DNA of 42,957 bases from an uncultured delta proteobacterium (GTDB lineage: Bacteria > Bdellovibrionota_C > UBA2361 > CAIXSY01), in contig CAIXSY010000242.1 in the NCBI GenBank assembly GCA_903922175.1, positions 1-42,957 on the forward strand, in the 5' to 3' direction. The notes beneath the pieces were generated by a model. That model had not been told where the DNA came from. It saw nothing but the letters and a program-made list of their open reading frames with translations, and did not search any database. How positions within the stretch are numbered: the first letter of the stretch is position 1; every line of letters starts with the position of its first letter. A program made the position numbers and the translations under genes. Positions 21,485-30,348 of this stretch are shown here, one piece after another.

Positions 21485-23449
21485 ATGACTACGGGTTTGC
21501 CGAAAGCTGCAAAAGTTAGGCAGGCTAGATATAAACATATGCCGAGTAATGAAAGCTGTGGGGCTCCAGGTCCCACTGAGCATATTACAGCAGGGGTTCT
21601 GTTCGCCAAACGCTATCGCATCGAGCAATTGCTCGGAGCCGGCGGAATGGGAGACGTTTACCTCGTCATCGATACTTTTCTGGGAGGCGAGCGACTTGCT
21701 CTCAAGGTCCTCCATGCGCATCTCTGTAAAGATAAGCGCCATGCCACGCGCTTCCTGCGTGAAGTTCAGATTACGAGGAAGGTTACCCATCCCAATGTCA
21801 TTCGTACCTTTGATGTGGGTGAGTTCGAAGGTAAGTATCACTTCACCATGGAATATGCAGAGGGAGCGCCTCTCAAAACGCATATTGAATCTCTTCCGCT
21901 GCCGATCCAAAAAACCATTACTATTTTGCGCGGGATCTGTGCCGGGTTGGGGGCAATTCATGAGGGTGGTATTATTCACCGAGATCTCAAGCCAGCAAAC
22001 GTCATCTTGCTTGCCAATGGTCAGGTTAAAATAGCAGATTTCGGGGTCGCTCGTTTGGGGTGGTCGAGCCTCACTGCAGAAGACGAGATCGTCGGCTCTG
22101 CTCCCTATTTAGCGCCGGAGCTTTGGGCCAAAAATTCCCCGAGCCCGACCTCCGACATCTATGCCCTTGGGGTTATGGTTTATGAGATGAGTACGGGTAT
22201 CTTGCCCTTAGATGCCGACTCTCCGGCGCAAATGATGTGCAAACATCTTGAAACAGCTCCAGTTCCCCCGTCCCATGTCGAACAAAGCCTGCCCGGGTGG
22301 TTCGATCGATTCGTCCTGAGTTTAATGCAAAAAGATCCGCATGACCGTCCGAATTCGGTGGCCAAGGTTCTCGAGTTGTTGGACCAGCTTGAGAGTAGCT
22401 CCGTTGAGCCTGCGCCTTCCCCGTTGCGTGACCTTCCCTCCATGGACAATTCCATGGATGATGTTGCCGTCGCTGCGTGCGAACTTGCCCCGACCGCGTT
22501 TGTTGCTGATGTCTCGACACAAGAGATTAGCGCGCAGGAGATAGCCAGAGTCAGGGAGGAGTTATCGCAGGTCTCACGCTTCCCGTCTTCGATGAGTTGT
22601 GCCCTCAGTAGACATGAGGTTGCAGCCGACGTGCGACTGTGGCCCAAGCTTTCCACCTTACTTATCCGCCTTGGTGTCGTCGCTATCTTTGGCTGGATTA
22701 TCCTCGGACCGCTTAGTCGTATCGTTGATTCGTCATGGCGCAATTCAACTATGGGGCAAGGCTCACTCGCTGTACATTGGATGCTTGCCGTTGCCGCCTT
22801 CCTTTCGACGACATTGGTACTGTCCCTCCCCTATGGTGCTATAGCGGTAGTCTGTCAAGGGACCGTGCATGGCAGCAATGTGTGGTGGCGGGTTATGGCT
22901 GTGCAGTGCTGTATGGGGGCGCTCTTATTTTTCGATAATGCAAGTTACTTTGATTTCTCGGTACGGCCACTATCTTGGGCCATGATCGATAGTCAAACCA
23001 TCCGAAGTATTATTGATTTGACCCTCGAGCATCTCGCTCAGGTAGCGATGATTCTTCCACGAGTCACTTGGCTGGAAAACAATCCGCCTAGCCAGGGCGT
23101 ACAGATCATCTACTATGCTATCTTTGCGGCTAATATATTTGGCGTCGTTGGGCTTCTTCGTCGCAGTGTTGTTAATGGGGCGGAGGGAATGTCCATTCTC
23201 GGGGTATTCGGCATCCCGCTATTCGTGGCGGCCCCCATGCTGGCAAGCTCGCTAGCAAAGGCAATGAATGTCACCTCCGCTCTTACCGTTCCGGGGGTGC
23301 AGATCTTCAGTCTACGCCTCGGGGCGACCGTCTGTGCCTTTGACACGTACTCGATCGCTTGTGTCGTGCTGTCTTGGGGGTTGCTCCTCTGGGGGTTGCG
23401 CATTGTGCGGACACCGCGAGGGCCAGGATCTAGTTCTCCCCCAAATTAA
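21485..23449 (+). CDS. Ser/Thr protein kinase with polytopic membrane C-terminus
   Basis: From the ATG at 21485 the protein is 654 residues. The kinase domain (about 45-310) has LLGAGGMGDVY, ALKVLHAH with the catalytic Lys, a helix-C Glu in FLREVQ, IIHRDLKPANVILL, KIADFGVARLG, GSAPYLAPELW and DIYALGVMVYEMSTG; it should be active. A linker (about 310-390) is followed by about six membrane segments (from LLIRLGVVAIFGWIILG near 395 to IACVVLSWGLLLWGLRIV near 635). This is unlike the single-helix kinases elsewhere in the window. The polytopic part resembles no sensor I know. The stop region (TCTCCCCCAAATTAA) forms an inverted repeat with 23515-23530. An internal ATG at 21539 is an alternative start. 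Confidence 0.88.
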   Translation: MTTGLPKAAKVRQARYKHMPSNESCGAPGPTEHITAGVLFAKRYRIEQLLGAGGMGDVYLVIDTFLGGERLALKVLHAHLCKDKRHATRFLREVQITRKVTHPNVIRTFDVGEFEGKYHFTMEYAEGAPLKTHIESLPLPIQKTITILRGICAGLGAIHEGGIIHRDLKPANVILLANGQVKIADFGVARLGWSSLTAEDEIVGSAPYLAPELWAKNSPSPTSDIYALGVMVYEMSTGILPLDADSPAQMMCKHLETAPVPPSHVEQSLPGWFDRFVLSLMQKDPHDRPNSVAKVLELLDQLESSSVEPAPSPLRDLPSMDNSMDDVAVAACELAPTAFVADVSTQEISAQEIARVREELSQVSRFPSSMSCALSRHEVAADVRLWPKLSTLLIRLGVVAIFGWIILGPLSRIVDSSWRNSTMGQGSLAVHWMLAVAAFLSTTLVLSLPYGAIAVVCQGTVHGSNVWWRVMAVQCCMGALLFFDNASYFDFSVRPLSWAMIDSQTIRSIIDLTLEHLAQVAMILPRVTWLENNPPSQGVQIIYYAIFAANIFGVVGLLRRSVVNGAEGMSILGVFGIPLFVAAPMLASSLAKAMNVTSALTVPGVQIFSLRLGATVCAFDTYSIACVVLSWGLLLWGLRIVRTPRGPGSSSPPN

Positions 23450-23530
23450 CTCCCTTCTGCTAGATTCTGGACCGACACAATTTCTGGCGTACAAGGGGGG
23501 AAGGTGTGTAACTTATTTGGGGGAGAACTA
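23431..23530. repeat. 16-bp perfect inverted repeat spanning the kinase 3' end
   Basis: TAGTTCTCCCCCAAAT (23431-23446) and its exact complement at 23515-23530 enclose 68 bases. The left arm includes the last codons of the kinase; the right arm abuts the start of the four-helix-bundle flank repeat (ACGAGGC). Confidence 0.6.
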
Positions 23531-23662
23531 ACGAGGCCCGGCGACCGACGAGCGTTGATCTATAATCTGCTTTCAGAGATCTGCTAGCAGCTTTCCGCTG
23601 ACTGCATCTGATGCAGCTGCAGCTTTCGGCCGCAGCCCACGGCCTTAGCCGTAACTCCTGAT
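23530..23662. repeat. Dispersed repeat with four-helix-bundle gene tail (parent-like copy)
   Basis: ACGAGGC, ACCGACGAGCGTTGATC, the CTGCTTTCAGAGATCTGC and CCGCTGACTGCATCTGATG cores, and GGCCTTAGCCGTAACTCC are all present. The last block encodes the C-terminus of the fragment at 23645-23875. This copy shows how the dispersed repeats at 1681, 9852, 10680 and 10929 arose: they are the gene's downstream flank. Confidence 0.6.
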
Positions 23663-23875
23663 GAGGCAATAGACGTTAGCTGCCACTACGTCAGCTAACT
23701 TTACGGCATCAGCACTTGGCTCAGGGCTAATGTCCAGAATAGCCTGACATTCTCTGACCGACCCAAAAGCCATATGGAAGAATCTTTTCTGGTCAGCTTT
23801 CGTCCCGCGCCCACGTCCTTCCGCCAGATTCAAAACGATGCTCGATGCCGCTCTGTCTACGTAGCAGCGCGTATT
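23645..23875 (-). pseudogene. Four-helix-bundle (S23/IVP-type) protein, N-terminally truncated
   Basis: An open minus-strand frame runs from after a TAA (23876-23878) to the stop at 23645. It contains YVDRAASSIVLNLAEGRGRG, KADQKRFFHMAFGSVRECQA, ILDISPEPSADAVKLADVV and LIRSYG. This is the second half of a four-helix-bundle protein (TIGR02436-like; originally named from 23S rRNA intervening sequences). The first helix is absent, so only about 77 codons remain. The family's function is unknown. It faces, head to head, another fragment of the same family at 23938-24052. Confidence 0.65.
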
Positions 23876-23937
23876 TTAGCGGCAGCCGACTGCTGTAGCA
23901 GTGAGCTGACTGCAGAAAGCAGACAGCAGACCGAAGA

Positions 23938-24052
23938 GCAGTTAGACAGAGCGGCATCCAGCGTGGTTCTGAATTTGGCCGAGGGCATAGGCCGCGGGAC
24001 CTATGGTAGTTTAGCGCACACTACGGCTAACAGTTTCGAACTAGTGGATTAA
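23938..24052 (+). pseudogene. Second four-helix-bundle fragment, opposite orientation
   Basis: The frame reads QLDRAASSVVLNLAEGIGRG, then TYGSLAHTTANSFELVD and stops, breaking off after the family's NIAEG-type motif. About 45 of 60 bases match the inverted stretch at 23802-23860, so it is a diverged paralogue rather than a fresh inversion. Upstream (about 23903-23930) the DNA reads GCTGACTGCAGAAAGCAGAC, close to the core of the dispersed repeats. Confidence 0.55.
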
Positions 24053-24058
24053 GAAACT

Positions 24059-24082
24059 AGCGCTGGGCGCCAGCCCAGCGCT
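24059..24082 (-). terminator. GC-rich hairpin after the Tad/two-component operon
   Basis: AGCGCTGGGC (24059-24068) and GCCCAGCGCT (24073-24082) form a perfect 10-bp stem two bases after the histidine-kinase stop. There is no T-tract; it is the same style as the other 3' hairpins. Confidence 0.5.
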
Positions 24083-24084
24083 GC

Positions 24085-26001
24085 TCACGCCGCCAGCGCC
24101 GTGGCCGGCTTTGTCTCTCGTCGCGGGAGGCTGCGCAACCAAAGGAGCAGCTCATTTAATTCAATCGGCTTACGAAAGACGTGCTCGACGCCAAGCGCTT
24201 TATACACCGACGTGGCGGCAGACTCCTCTCCACTAAGTACAGCGATGGCTGGCTTGCACGCTAACGTAGAGGCAAAACGCACGAGCCGCTCCCCGCCGCC
24301 CTGAGGCATCGTGCTATCGGTTATCAAAACGTCAGGTGCCTCAAAATTGCAGATTCCAATCGCTTCTTCAACAGAGTAGCACTTGATAACCTTGAGTCCC
24401 TCCCGCTCCAAAATCCTGGCCATGGACTCCACGCAGTCGGGCTCGTCATCGACAAGGAGAAGTTGGAGAACCGTAGACTCCGCAGCAGTCGAGTCCGCGT
24501 CAGCTGATAGCTCTGACTTCTCGGGCCTGAGCATAACAAAAGAGAGGCAAAACTCGCTTCCCTTGCCCTCCTCCGAACGAACCTCGATCCGACCCTGGTT
24601 TAACTCAGCCAGGATCTTGGTCACCACAAGACCGAGCCCAACACCCTCTATCCCCGGCTGAAAACGCGCAAAGGGGGTAAATAGGCTCTGGAGCTGCGTC
24701 GCATTCATACCAGCTCCGGTATCACGAATGCGAATACCGAGCCTACCGTCAGCCTCTGCGGTAAGGATCACCGTGACCTCGCCGCGGGAGGTATACTTAA
24801 GCGCGTTATTGATTAGGTTTCCTAACATGCGCCGCAACTGTTTCTTATCAACCTCGCAGCGCACACCAACCTTGAAATTTTCGAAGCGTAGCCTCACTCC
24901 CTTAAGTCGTGCGGTCACAGCGAATCCGGCGATTACGTCCTCTACGCACATGCCGATCTCGACCGGCTCACGACGCGCATCGAGACGCCCGGCGCGGTGA
25001 CGTGAATAGTCGAGCAGATCCTCAACGATCTCACCCAGCCCATCACAGTTTCGCATAGCGGCCTCACTAAGCTCGATCCACTCGCGATTGTCTGTCTCAA
25101 GCCGAAAAAGCGTCAGGATCGCCTTGATATTATTGAGTGGGGAGCGGATATCATGCGACATGTGCGCAATAAAATCGCTTTTTCGACTATTCTCGCTATG
25201 CACCTCTTGCACCTCTTGGCTGAGCGAAATCACCTCAGAAAATGTCTCGAAGTAGAGCTCCACCTTGCGCGCTAGCTCCTTGAGTGCCTGTGCTTCTAGC
25301 TCAGTCACGGGGCGCTCGGCTGAGTATCCTAGCCAAAACGCGCCTCGTATAGGCGAGGTACCCCGCGCCTCGAATGCGCAGAGCAGCGACTGCGCCACTC
25401 CAAACGAAACATACGAAGCACCGAGCGACCTCCTTCGCGCTGCCTGCTCAGCGATGACTACGCCCACCTGTCCCGTACGAAAGGCATCTTCCACCTGAGC
25501 TGCAATGTCTTCGCTCAATCGAGCCGGAAGGGGCGCGCCGATGAAATCAACAACGCCACCGGGGCCAATCAATAAAGTCGCCTGCTCAATGCTACGAAAC
25601 TCACGCTCAATAAAGCGATGCACCTTCTCGATCACCGCGGTACTGCTCTCGCTTGCCTCTCCGGCGGAGGCGTCGCGACGCCACCACTCAAGGTCTGGAA
25701 CCTTAAGCTCATGAAGAGCCTGGGCCGTAATCTCCCATGAAACGGTGGCGACCTTGTTTTTCAACTGGGCGATCCTCTCAAAGAGGAACCGTCCCGGCGT
25801 GGTGCGCGCCACAGGGAATCGACAACGACGACGACCAGCGCCGTCATCAGCGCCAAGCTCCAGGGCACCTCGTAGCAGATCGATCAGCAACGCTGCTGCA
25901 TAAACTAAAAAAACAACGCTCGCGGCCCAGACCAAGAACACGCCATTCGGCGCGAGGCACGGCCTCTCGATAAACTGCTCTATGAATCTCTGCGATATCA
26001 T
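24085..26001 (-). CDS. Hybrid sensor histidine kinase
   Basis: The 638-residue protein has one membrane helix near 21-42 (VFLVWAASVVFLVYAAALLI), a cytoplasmic region that could be GAF-like (about 120-255), a coiled linker, and a HisKA domain with His283 in AHMSHDIRSPLN. The HATPase domain has NLINNALKY (395-403), DTGAGM (427-432) and VGLGL (454-458). A C-terminal receiver (about 512-625) has DD at 518-519, Asp562 in LITDSTMP and Lys611. All phospho-relay residues are present. ATG overlaps the stop of the response-regulator gene (TAATG), making it the last gene of the Tad operon. The signal sensed is unknown. Confidence 0.92.
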   Translation of the reverse strand: MISQRFIEQFIERPCLAPNGVFLVWAASVVFLVYAAALLIDLLRGALELGADDGAGRRRCRFPVARTTPGRFLFERIAQLKNKVATVSWEITAQALHELKVPDLEWWRRDASAGEASESSTAVIEKVHRFIEREFRSIEQATLLIGPGGVVDFIGAPLPARLSEDIAAQVEDAFRTGQVGVVIAEQAARRRSLGASYVSFGVAQSLLCAFEARGTSPIRGAFWLGYSAERPVTELEAQALKELARKVELYFETFSEVISLSQEVQEVHSENSRKSDFIAHMSHDIRSPLNNIKAILTLFRLETDNREWIELSEAAMRNCDGLGEIVEDLLDYSRHRAGRLDARREPVEIGMCVEDVIAGFAVTARLKGVRLRFENFKVGVRCEVDKKQLRRMLGNLINNALKYTSRGEVTVILTAEADGRLGIRIRDTGAGMNATQLQSLFTPFARFQPGIEGVGLGLVVTKILAELNQGRIEVRSEEGKGSEFCLSFVMLRPEKSELSADADSTAAESTVLQLLLVDDEPDCVESMARILEREGLKVIKCYSVEEAIGICNFEAPDVLITDSTMPQGGGERLVRFASTLACKPAIAVLSGEESAATSVYKALGVEHVFRKPIELNELLLWLRSLPRRETKPATALAA

Positions 26002-27311
26002 TAGGCTGCCTTCTTTCGAGAACTGTCGACAAGCCGGCGTGCATGCAACGCCAGTACTCGAGGGTCCTCGCTCTTACGCAGGAACTGATCTGCTCCATCA
26101 CTCAACACCTGCAGCTCTATTTCGATCTCCTCATCCGAAGTGAGAATTATCAAGGGCACCGGCGCTAAGCGCGGGTCGGCTCGCAGCGCGCGCACAAAAT
26201 CTATGCCGCTCATTGAGGGCATATGCACGTCACAGATTATGAGCCCAGGCACCTGCGCAGCATCCACGAGCCGCCGCATGCCCTCCTTGCCATCAAAGGC
26301 CACAAGCGCCTCTAATCCCTGTTTTTCTAGAAACTTCCTGAGCACGCGTACGAAGGTGGGATTATCATCAATGATCATCACCTGCTTAGTTGGCTCAACG
26401 AGTGGACTAACGGCTGACGGCTCCGACACAGAAACACTCGGAGGAAGATCTGCTGACATCGAAGCAGGCCCCACATTCGACCCCTGCTGGTCCTGCGGCG
26501 CTTTCCACGTCACCAAAAATTCATCAGCGGTGGCAACGCACATAAGGTTCTCGATCGTCGTGCCCTCTGTTCGAACTAGCGCTCTCAAGAAATCACGTCC
26601 ACGGCTAAGAGCTAGTGCTAGCATCGCCTGCGCCTCACTGCTAAGCTTGCCAGTTGCGGTCTTGCCATCGATGGTCACAAAAGAGTACCCGCTCTCCTCG
26701 GGTCGAACTGAGAGCTTGCAACGTGAGGCCCCATAGCCCTCAGCCTCTTCAACAATCTGCAATAGCACAGCCTGCGCCATCTCTATCGCCTCAGCCTCGG
26801 CTCTCTTGCTGCGCATCCCGTCGGCCTCGAGCCAGGCGCGCTCACTGATGTCAAGAGCCTGAGAGATAACCCGCCACGGCGCTAGGCAGAGTGAGATCGA
26901 GGGGTCAATTTTCCGCTGCCCAAAAAGCAGCGCTTTAACCATCACCGGATCAATGCAGGCCAGCGCCGAAGCCTTGCCATCCACAACGAGAGGCATGGCA
27001 CCGGCATTGCGCAATTCGAGGATAGAGAGCCCGTTGGGTAGGTCGCACAATGCCAACGCCGGAACCTGCCCGACATACCTCATCTCGCAGCGTTGAGAGA
27101 TCTCGAGCAGCAGGTCCTCTTCGGTGCGCTTGAGCTCGCGCGCTACTACAGCGACAAGCTGTCGGCGGTCGGGCGTAGCTTTAAAGAGACGACGAAATGT
27201 CTTGCCGGGTAGAAACTGCGCCGCGACCTCAATCGGCGAACGGGGCCGACCAAAAATGACGTCATACGTGCCGAGAATGAGGCGAGAAAAGGGGTTGCGT
27301 CCTACTGCCAT
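26001..27311 (-). CDS. Response regulator with N-terminal GspE-N-like region
   Basis: The 436-residue protein has a C-terminal receiver (about 310-430): QVMIIDDNPTFVRVL, the phospho-acceptor Asp361 in LIICDVHMPSMSG, LIILTSDEE and LRKSED. No DNA-binding domain follows. The N-terminal part (about 30-155) resembles the N-terminal domain of GspE/PilB ATPases (EVAAQFLPGKTFRRLF, ISQRCEMRYVGQVPAL, GAMPLVVDGKASALACIDP), and a middle part (about 165-275) is unassigned. A pilus-machine adaptor controlled by phosphorylation is a reasonable inference. It overlaps the tadE-like gene by 10 bases, and the histidine kinase follows. Confidence 0.65.
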   Translation of the reverse strand: MAVGRNPFSRLILGTYDVIFGRPRSPIEVAAQFLPGKTFRRLFKATPDRRQLVAVVARELKRTEEDLLLEISQRCEMRYVGQVPALALCDLPNGLSILELRNAGAMPLVVDGKASALACIDPVMVKALLFGQRKIDPSISLCLAPWRVISQALDISERAWLEADGMRSKRAEAEAIEMAQAVLLQIVEEAEGYGASRCKLSVRPEESGYSFVTIDGKTATGKLSSEAQAMLALALSRGRDFLRALVRTEGTTIENLMCVATADEFLVTWKAPQDQQGSNVGPASMSADLPPSVSVSEPSAVSPLVEPTKQVMIIDDNPTFVRVLRKFLEKQGLEALVAFDGKEGMRRLVDAAQVPGLIICDVHMPSMSGIDFVRALRADPRLAPVPLIILTSDEEIEIELQVLSDGADQFLRKSEDPRVLALHARRLVDSSRKKAA

Positions 27312-27937
27312 ACATAGTCTCCACGAAGGTCAGCCATCTTCGATGCCGCGATTACCCCAAGACCACTGCCCTCCCCTAGAAGCGTAGCGAGAATATCGCC
27401 TCGAGGCTTAATTGTTAGGGCTAAACCGATGGCAGCAATTTTGTCCCCTAGAACCGAGATATCACGCGGCACCTGCTCGCCCTCGCTGGTGGCCGAAACC
27501 TTAGTGGCCGACCCAAAGACACTATCAGCAGCAAGTCCGCCTGCGCTCCTCGTATACAGAATGCGATAGCCGAGACCGACTACGCCACTTGAAGGAGAAC
27601 GATCGACGACCACAGCCTCGATGCGATATTGAGTATAGAGTGCGTGGCGCTCCGTCTGGAGCTTCTGTTCAGTATCCCGCACTAACTTATCGAGAGCTGC
27701 GCGCAGGGCAGCCTCATTGAGCTCCGCGCGGATATCGTTCTCACCATTACGGAGGACGACGCTGCGCGTCTGCACCTGCGAGAGCTGGTCCTCCACCAAG
27801 CCGGAGATCTCACTGACACTGCTCATATAGTCCCACACGCCAACACCGAGCAGACACAGCGGCATAAGCACGAGCAGAGCTAATGCCGCCTCGATAACGG
27901 CGAATCCATAAACGACTAGTCTCTCCGAGGACCTCAT
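27302..27937 (-). CDS. TadE-like minor pilin
   Basis: The 211-residue protein starts with a class-III-type prepilin leader: GFAVIEAALALLVLMPLCLL, with cleavage expected after Gly11 so that Glu is at position +5, followed by the single membrane helix. The outer part (about 40-211) has no cysteines and no recognised motif beyond helical and beta pattern. TadE/TadF proteins are pseudopilins processed by TadV and needed for Flp fibre assembly. It stands between the TadG-like gene and the response regulator. Confidence 0.7.
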   Translation of the reverse strand: MRSSERLVVYGFAVIEAALALLVLMPLCLLGVGVWDYMSSVSEISGLVEDQLSQVQTRSVVLRNGENDIRAELNEAALRAALDKLVRDTEQKLQTERHALYTQYRIEAVVVDRSPSSGVVGLGYRILYTRSAGGLAADSVFGSATKVSATSEGEQVPRDISVLGDKIAAIGLALTIKPRGDILATLLGEGSGLGVIAASKMADLRGDYVWQ

Positions 27938-27958
27938 TTTTACTCTCTGCTTGTTATT

Positions 27959-29434
27959 TCAGCTTGTTATCAATGGCACCTTGGCCTCTGCCAAGATGGC
28001 CTCAATCCCCTTACGGCTCAAAACATCAACGCTTGGCGCCGCCACCAGCTTTATCTCTAGGCGCTCGTCTCCCAGTGACTTTAAAAAGGTATTTAATTCA
28101 TCGATGCGACCCTGCGAAACCTTGCTCAGCCCCTCGTATTCAGAAAGGAGCATATAGTACAGGCGCACCTTTAGCCCAGGACGCGCATTTTCACTCGCCA
28201 GCAGCTGTCTGAGCTTGGCCACAGCGGTACGCAAAGCCGCGCTCACCTCGGCGTCAGGAAAACGTTTGCCATTGCGATGCGGCAGATCTCCGGCGACAAG
28301 CACGCCGACACCCGTGGTGCGGCCACGCAAAGCACCACGTGACGCTAATGCCGGTGCGACGGCAAGCCTCTGCACCATCTCCTCCACCACGTCGTCGATA
28401 TTGGAATTCCACGAATCAGGCCGCACAGCCTGAGCCCAGATTAGCTCACGCGCCTTAAGCGCCGAATAGGCAGCGTTATAGATCCACACGCCAGGCACGA
28501 CCCAGTCGTTTTCAACCGCCGCGGCAGTCCAACCGTCAAGCGGGTGACTGGGGTCATACGCCGGAACGAAGTAGTGCGAGTTTGTATTCGCGTATTGAAC
28601 CGCCGCCAAGCAGTAATCATTGGCCACGCGCCCCTGCGCTTGTGCCGTAGGCACCCAAACGGCATCGAGCACAGCACTACCCGATTTTGGCAGGACCTCA
28701 CGCGCAATGTCGACTCCAAATCCCGCTCCAGGGAAAAAACCGAGTCCGACTGCATTTTGTTTGGATGCGGCTAGCGTCTCAGAGATGCCGATAGTAACCC
28801 GCTTGATGGCTGCAAACGGCGGGTTAAAACACTGCTGAGTAAGAATGGCCCCGTTAATTGGGTGTTGCGCGGCGTCACGCACGCTCACTTGCGGATTATT
28901 CCCCGCAAAAAGCGTAGCCGCGGACCACGATGCATCTCCCCATGGGGCTGCTCCCTGAAGAGCAGGTGCAAGATAGGCACTTGTATCCATGACGATCAAG
29001 GCATCGAGGGGAGTGCCACGAATCTCAGTGCGCAGCCGCAACGGCAAGCCGAACAGGCTGGCGTTACCTTGATCGCTCGACGCCTGGCCGAAGAAAGAGC
29101 CAAAAGAGACGTTAGAGACCGCATCCACCGAGAGTGTCAGACCTTCAGCGGTCACCACCACCTTGGCATAGTCAGCGATTGAGGGAGCGTTGACGCGCAG
29201 GTACAACTCAGCCCCTTTTTGTGCGCGCTCGATGTCCGGAAGCAGGCGATAAGCGTACATCGCCGCTTGGTCAAGGGCATGCTGGGCGCGCGAACTATCG
29301 CGAAAATACCTCTCCATATCAAGCGTAAAGGTACAAAAGAGGAAGAGCAGTGGAATGATAATTGCGGCAATAAAGAGAGTCATCGCTCCGCGTGTAGGTT
29401 GAAGGTCTTGGTGATGCCTACGAAAAAAAAGCAT
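27959..29434 (-). CDS. tadG: TadG-like pilus assembly protein
   Basis: The 491-residue protein has a short basic N-terminus and one membrane helix (GAMTLFIAAIIIPLLFLFCT, about 16-35), followed by FTLDMERYFRDSSRAQHALD, the usual TadG/TadE continuation (helix, then aligned Ala-rich helix). The large outer part has a vWA-like start, LDALIVMDTSAYL, where DTSxx is a partial MIDAS. The protein ends without further membrane segments. TadG is thought to sit in the envelope as part of the Tad apparatus. AGGAG precedes the ATG. The assignment rests on topology and operon position more than on motif identity. Confidence 0.7.
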   Translation of the reverse strand: MLFFRRHHQDLQPTRGAMTLFIAAIIIPLLFLFCTFTLDMERYFRDSSRAQHALDQAAMYAYRLLPDIERAQKGAELYLRVNAPSIADYAKVVVTAEGLTLSVDAVSNVSFGSFFGQASSDQGNASLFGLPLRLRTEIRGTPLDALIVMDTSAYLAPALQGAAPWGDASWSAATLFAGNNPQVSVRDAAQHPINGAILTQQCFNPPFAAIKRVTIGISETLAASKQNAVGLGFFPGAGFGVDIAREVLPKSGSAVLDAVWVPTAQAQGRVANDYCLAAVQYANTNSHYFVPAYDPSHPLDGWTAAAVENDWVVPGVWIYNAAYSALKARELIWAQAVRPDSWNSNIDDVVEEMVQRLAVAPALASRGALRGRTTGVGVLVAGDLPHRNGKRFPDAEVSAALRTAVAKLRQLLASENARPGLKVRLYYMLLSEYEGLSKVSQGRIDELNTFLKSLGDERLEIKLVAAPSVDVLSRKGIEAILAEAKVPLITS

Positions 29435-29439
29435 ATCTC

Positions 29440-30345
29440 CTATCCCACCTTGGCTTTGCTGATAAAATCTAGAATCTGCAAAAGCGGCGATGCCAGAAAA
29501 AACACCAGCAGACCGGCGAACGTGAGCACGAGCGGCAACGTCGCCCGCACGGGCATGCGCGCGATCTCCTCTTCGACCGACTCTTGCAGGTAGAGCTGCG
29601 TGGCATCGCTCAACTCACGCAGTGGTCCGACCAGCTCACCGCCTTCGCGGTGCGATACCGCCAGGTGAATAAAGGCGTGCCGCAGGGGAGCACTCTCAAC
29701 ACGCTCTGCCACGTGTCCGAGGGCCTGGTCAAAGGATAGACCAGCCTCCGTCAGACGATAGGCATAGAGCAGAAGCTTACTCACCGGATCATAGGTGTCG
29801 TCAACCAACCGGGCCCGCTGCATCTGGTCGTCTTCAATACCATCAACTTCGAGGATAGCGCGGATCGCCGGAAGGATATCGAGACCGGCCTGGGCCCCCA
29901 TCACCAGGCGTTCCATTACCACCGGCAGATAAAACTCAATCGAGCGCTCATACTCACGCTTGCGCGCGGCCTCGTTGCGACGCTGCATTAGATATCCCAG
30001 CGCAACGGCGCCGAGCACCAATACGACATGCCCAGCAATCGCCGTCGGCACAAGCAGCAGGCGCACCAACAACATCGCTGCGCCCATGCCGCACGGAACC
30101 AGGAAGCGCAGATATCCGAAGCGCCGCCGCGCTTGGGCACCGAACAATCCATACTGCGCCAGCGGATCATCAAGCGAAAAATCACGCTGACCACGCAGAT
30201 GAGCGCCCTCCGCAGGGCCTTCAACCGATTTTAGATCGCTCAAGACATCCGCGCCGCGGCGTCGCGGAACACGACGGCCGATCTCACACAATCCACCGAT
30301 GATGGCAGCTGCAAATATACTATAGGCGAGCACTTCGGACGACAT
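29440..30345 (-). CDS. tadC: Tad inner-membrane platform protein TadC
   Basis: The 301-residue T2SSF-domain protein has membrane segments near the N-terminus (LAYSIFAAAIIGGLCEIG), two in the middle (VPCGMGAAMLLVRLLLV; AIAGHVVLVLGAVALG) and one at the end (LPLVLTFAGLLVFFLASPLL). The family hallmark, an acidic cytoplasmic helix domain, is present (FYLPVVMERLVMGAQAGLDI, AGLSFDQALGHVAERVE, HREGGELVGPLRELSD). With TadB it forms the platform that couples the TadA ATPase to the fibre. It starts 3 bases after the TadB stop. Confidence 0.88.
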   Translation of the reverse strand: MSSEVLAYSIFAAAIIGGLCEIGRRVPRRRGADVLSDLKSVEGPAEGAHLRGQRDFSLDDPLAQYGLFGAQARRRFGYLRFLVPCGMGAAMLLVRLLLVPTAIAGHVVLVLGAVALGYLMQRRNEAARKREYERSIEFYLPVVMERLVMGAQAGLDILPAIRAILEVDGIEDDQMQRARLVDDTYDPVSKLLLYAYRLTEAGLSFDQALGHVAERVESAPLRHAFIHLAVSHREGGELVGPLRELSDATQLYLQESVEEEIARMPVRATLPLVLTFAGLLVFFLASPLLQILDFISKAKVG

Positions 30346-30348
30346 ACG

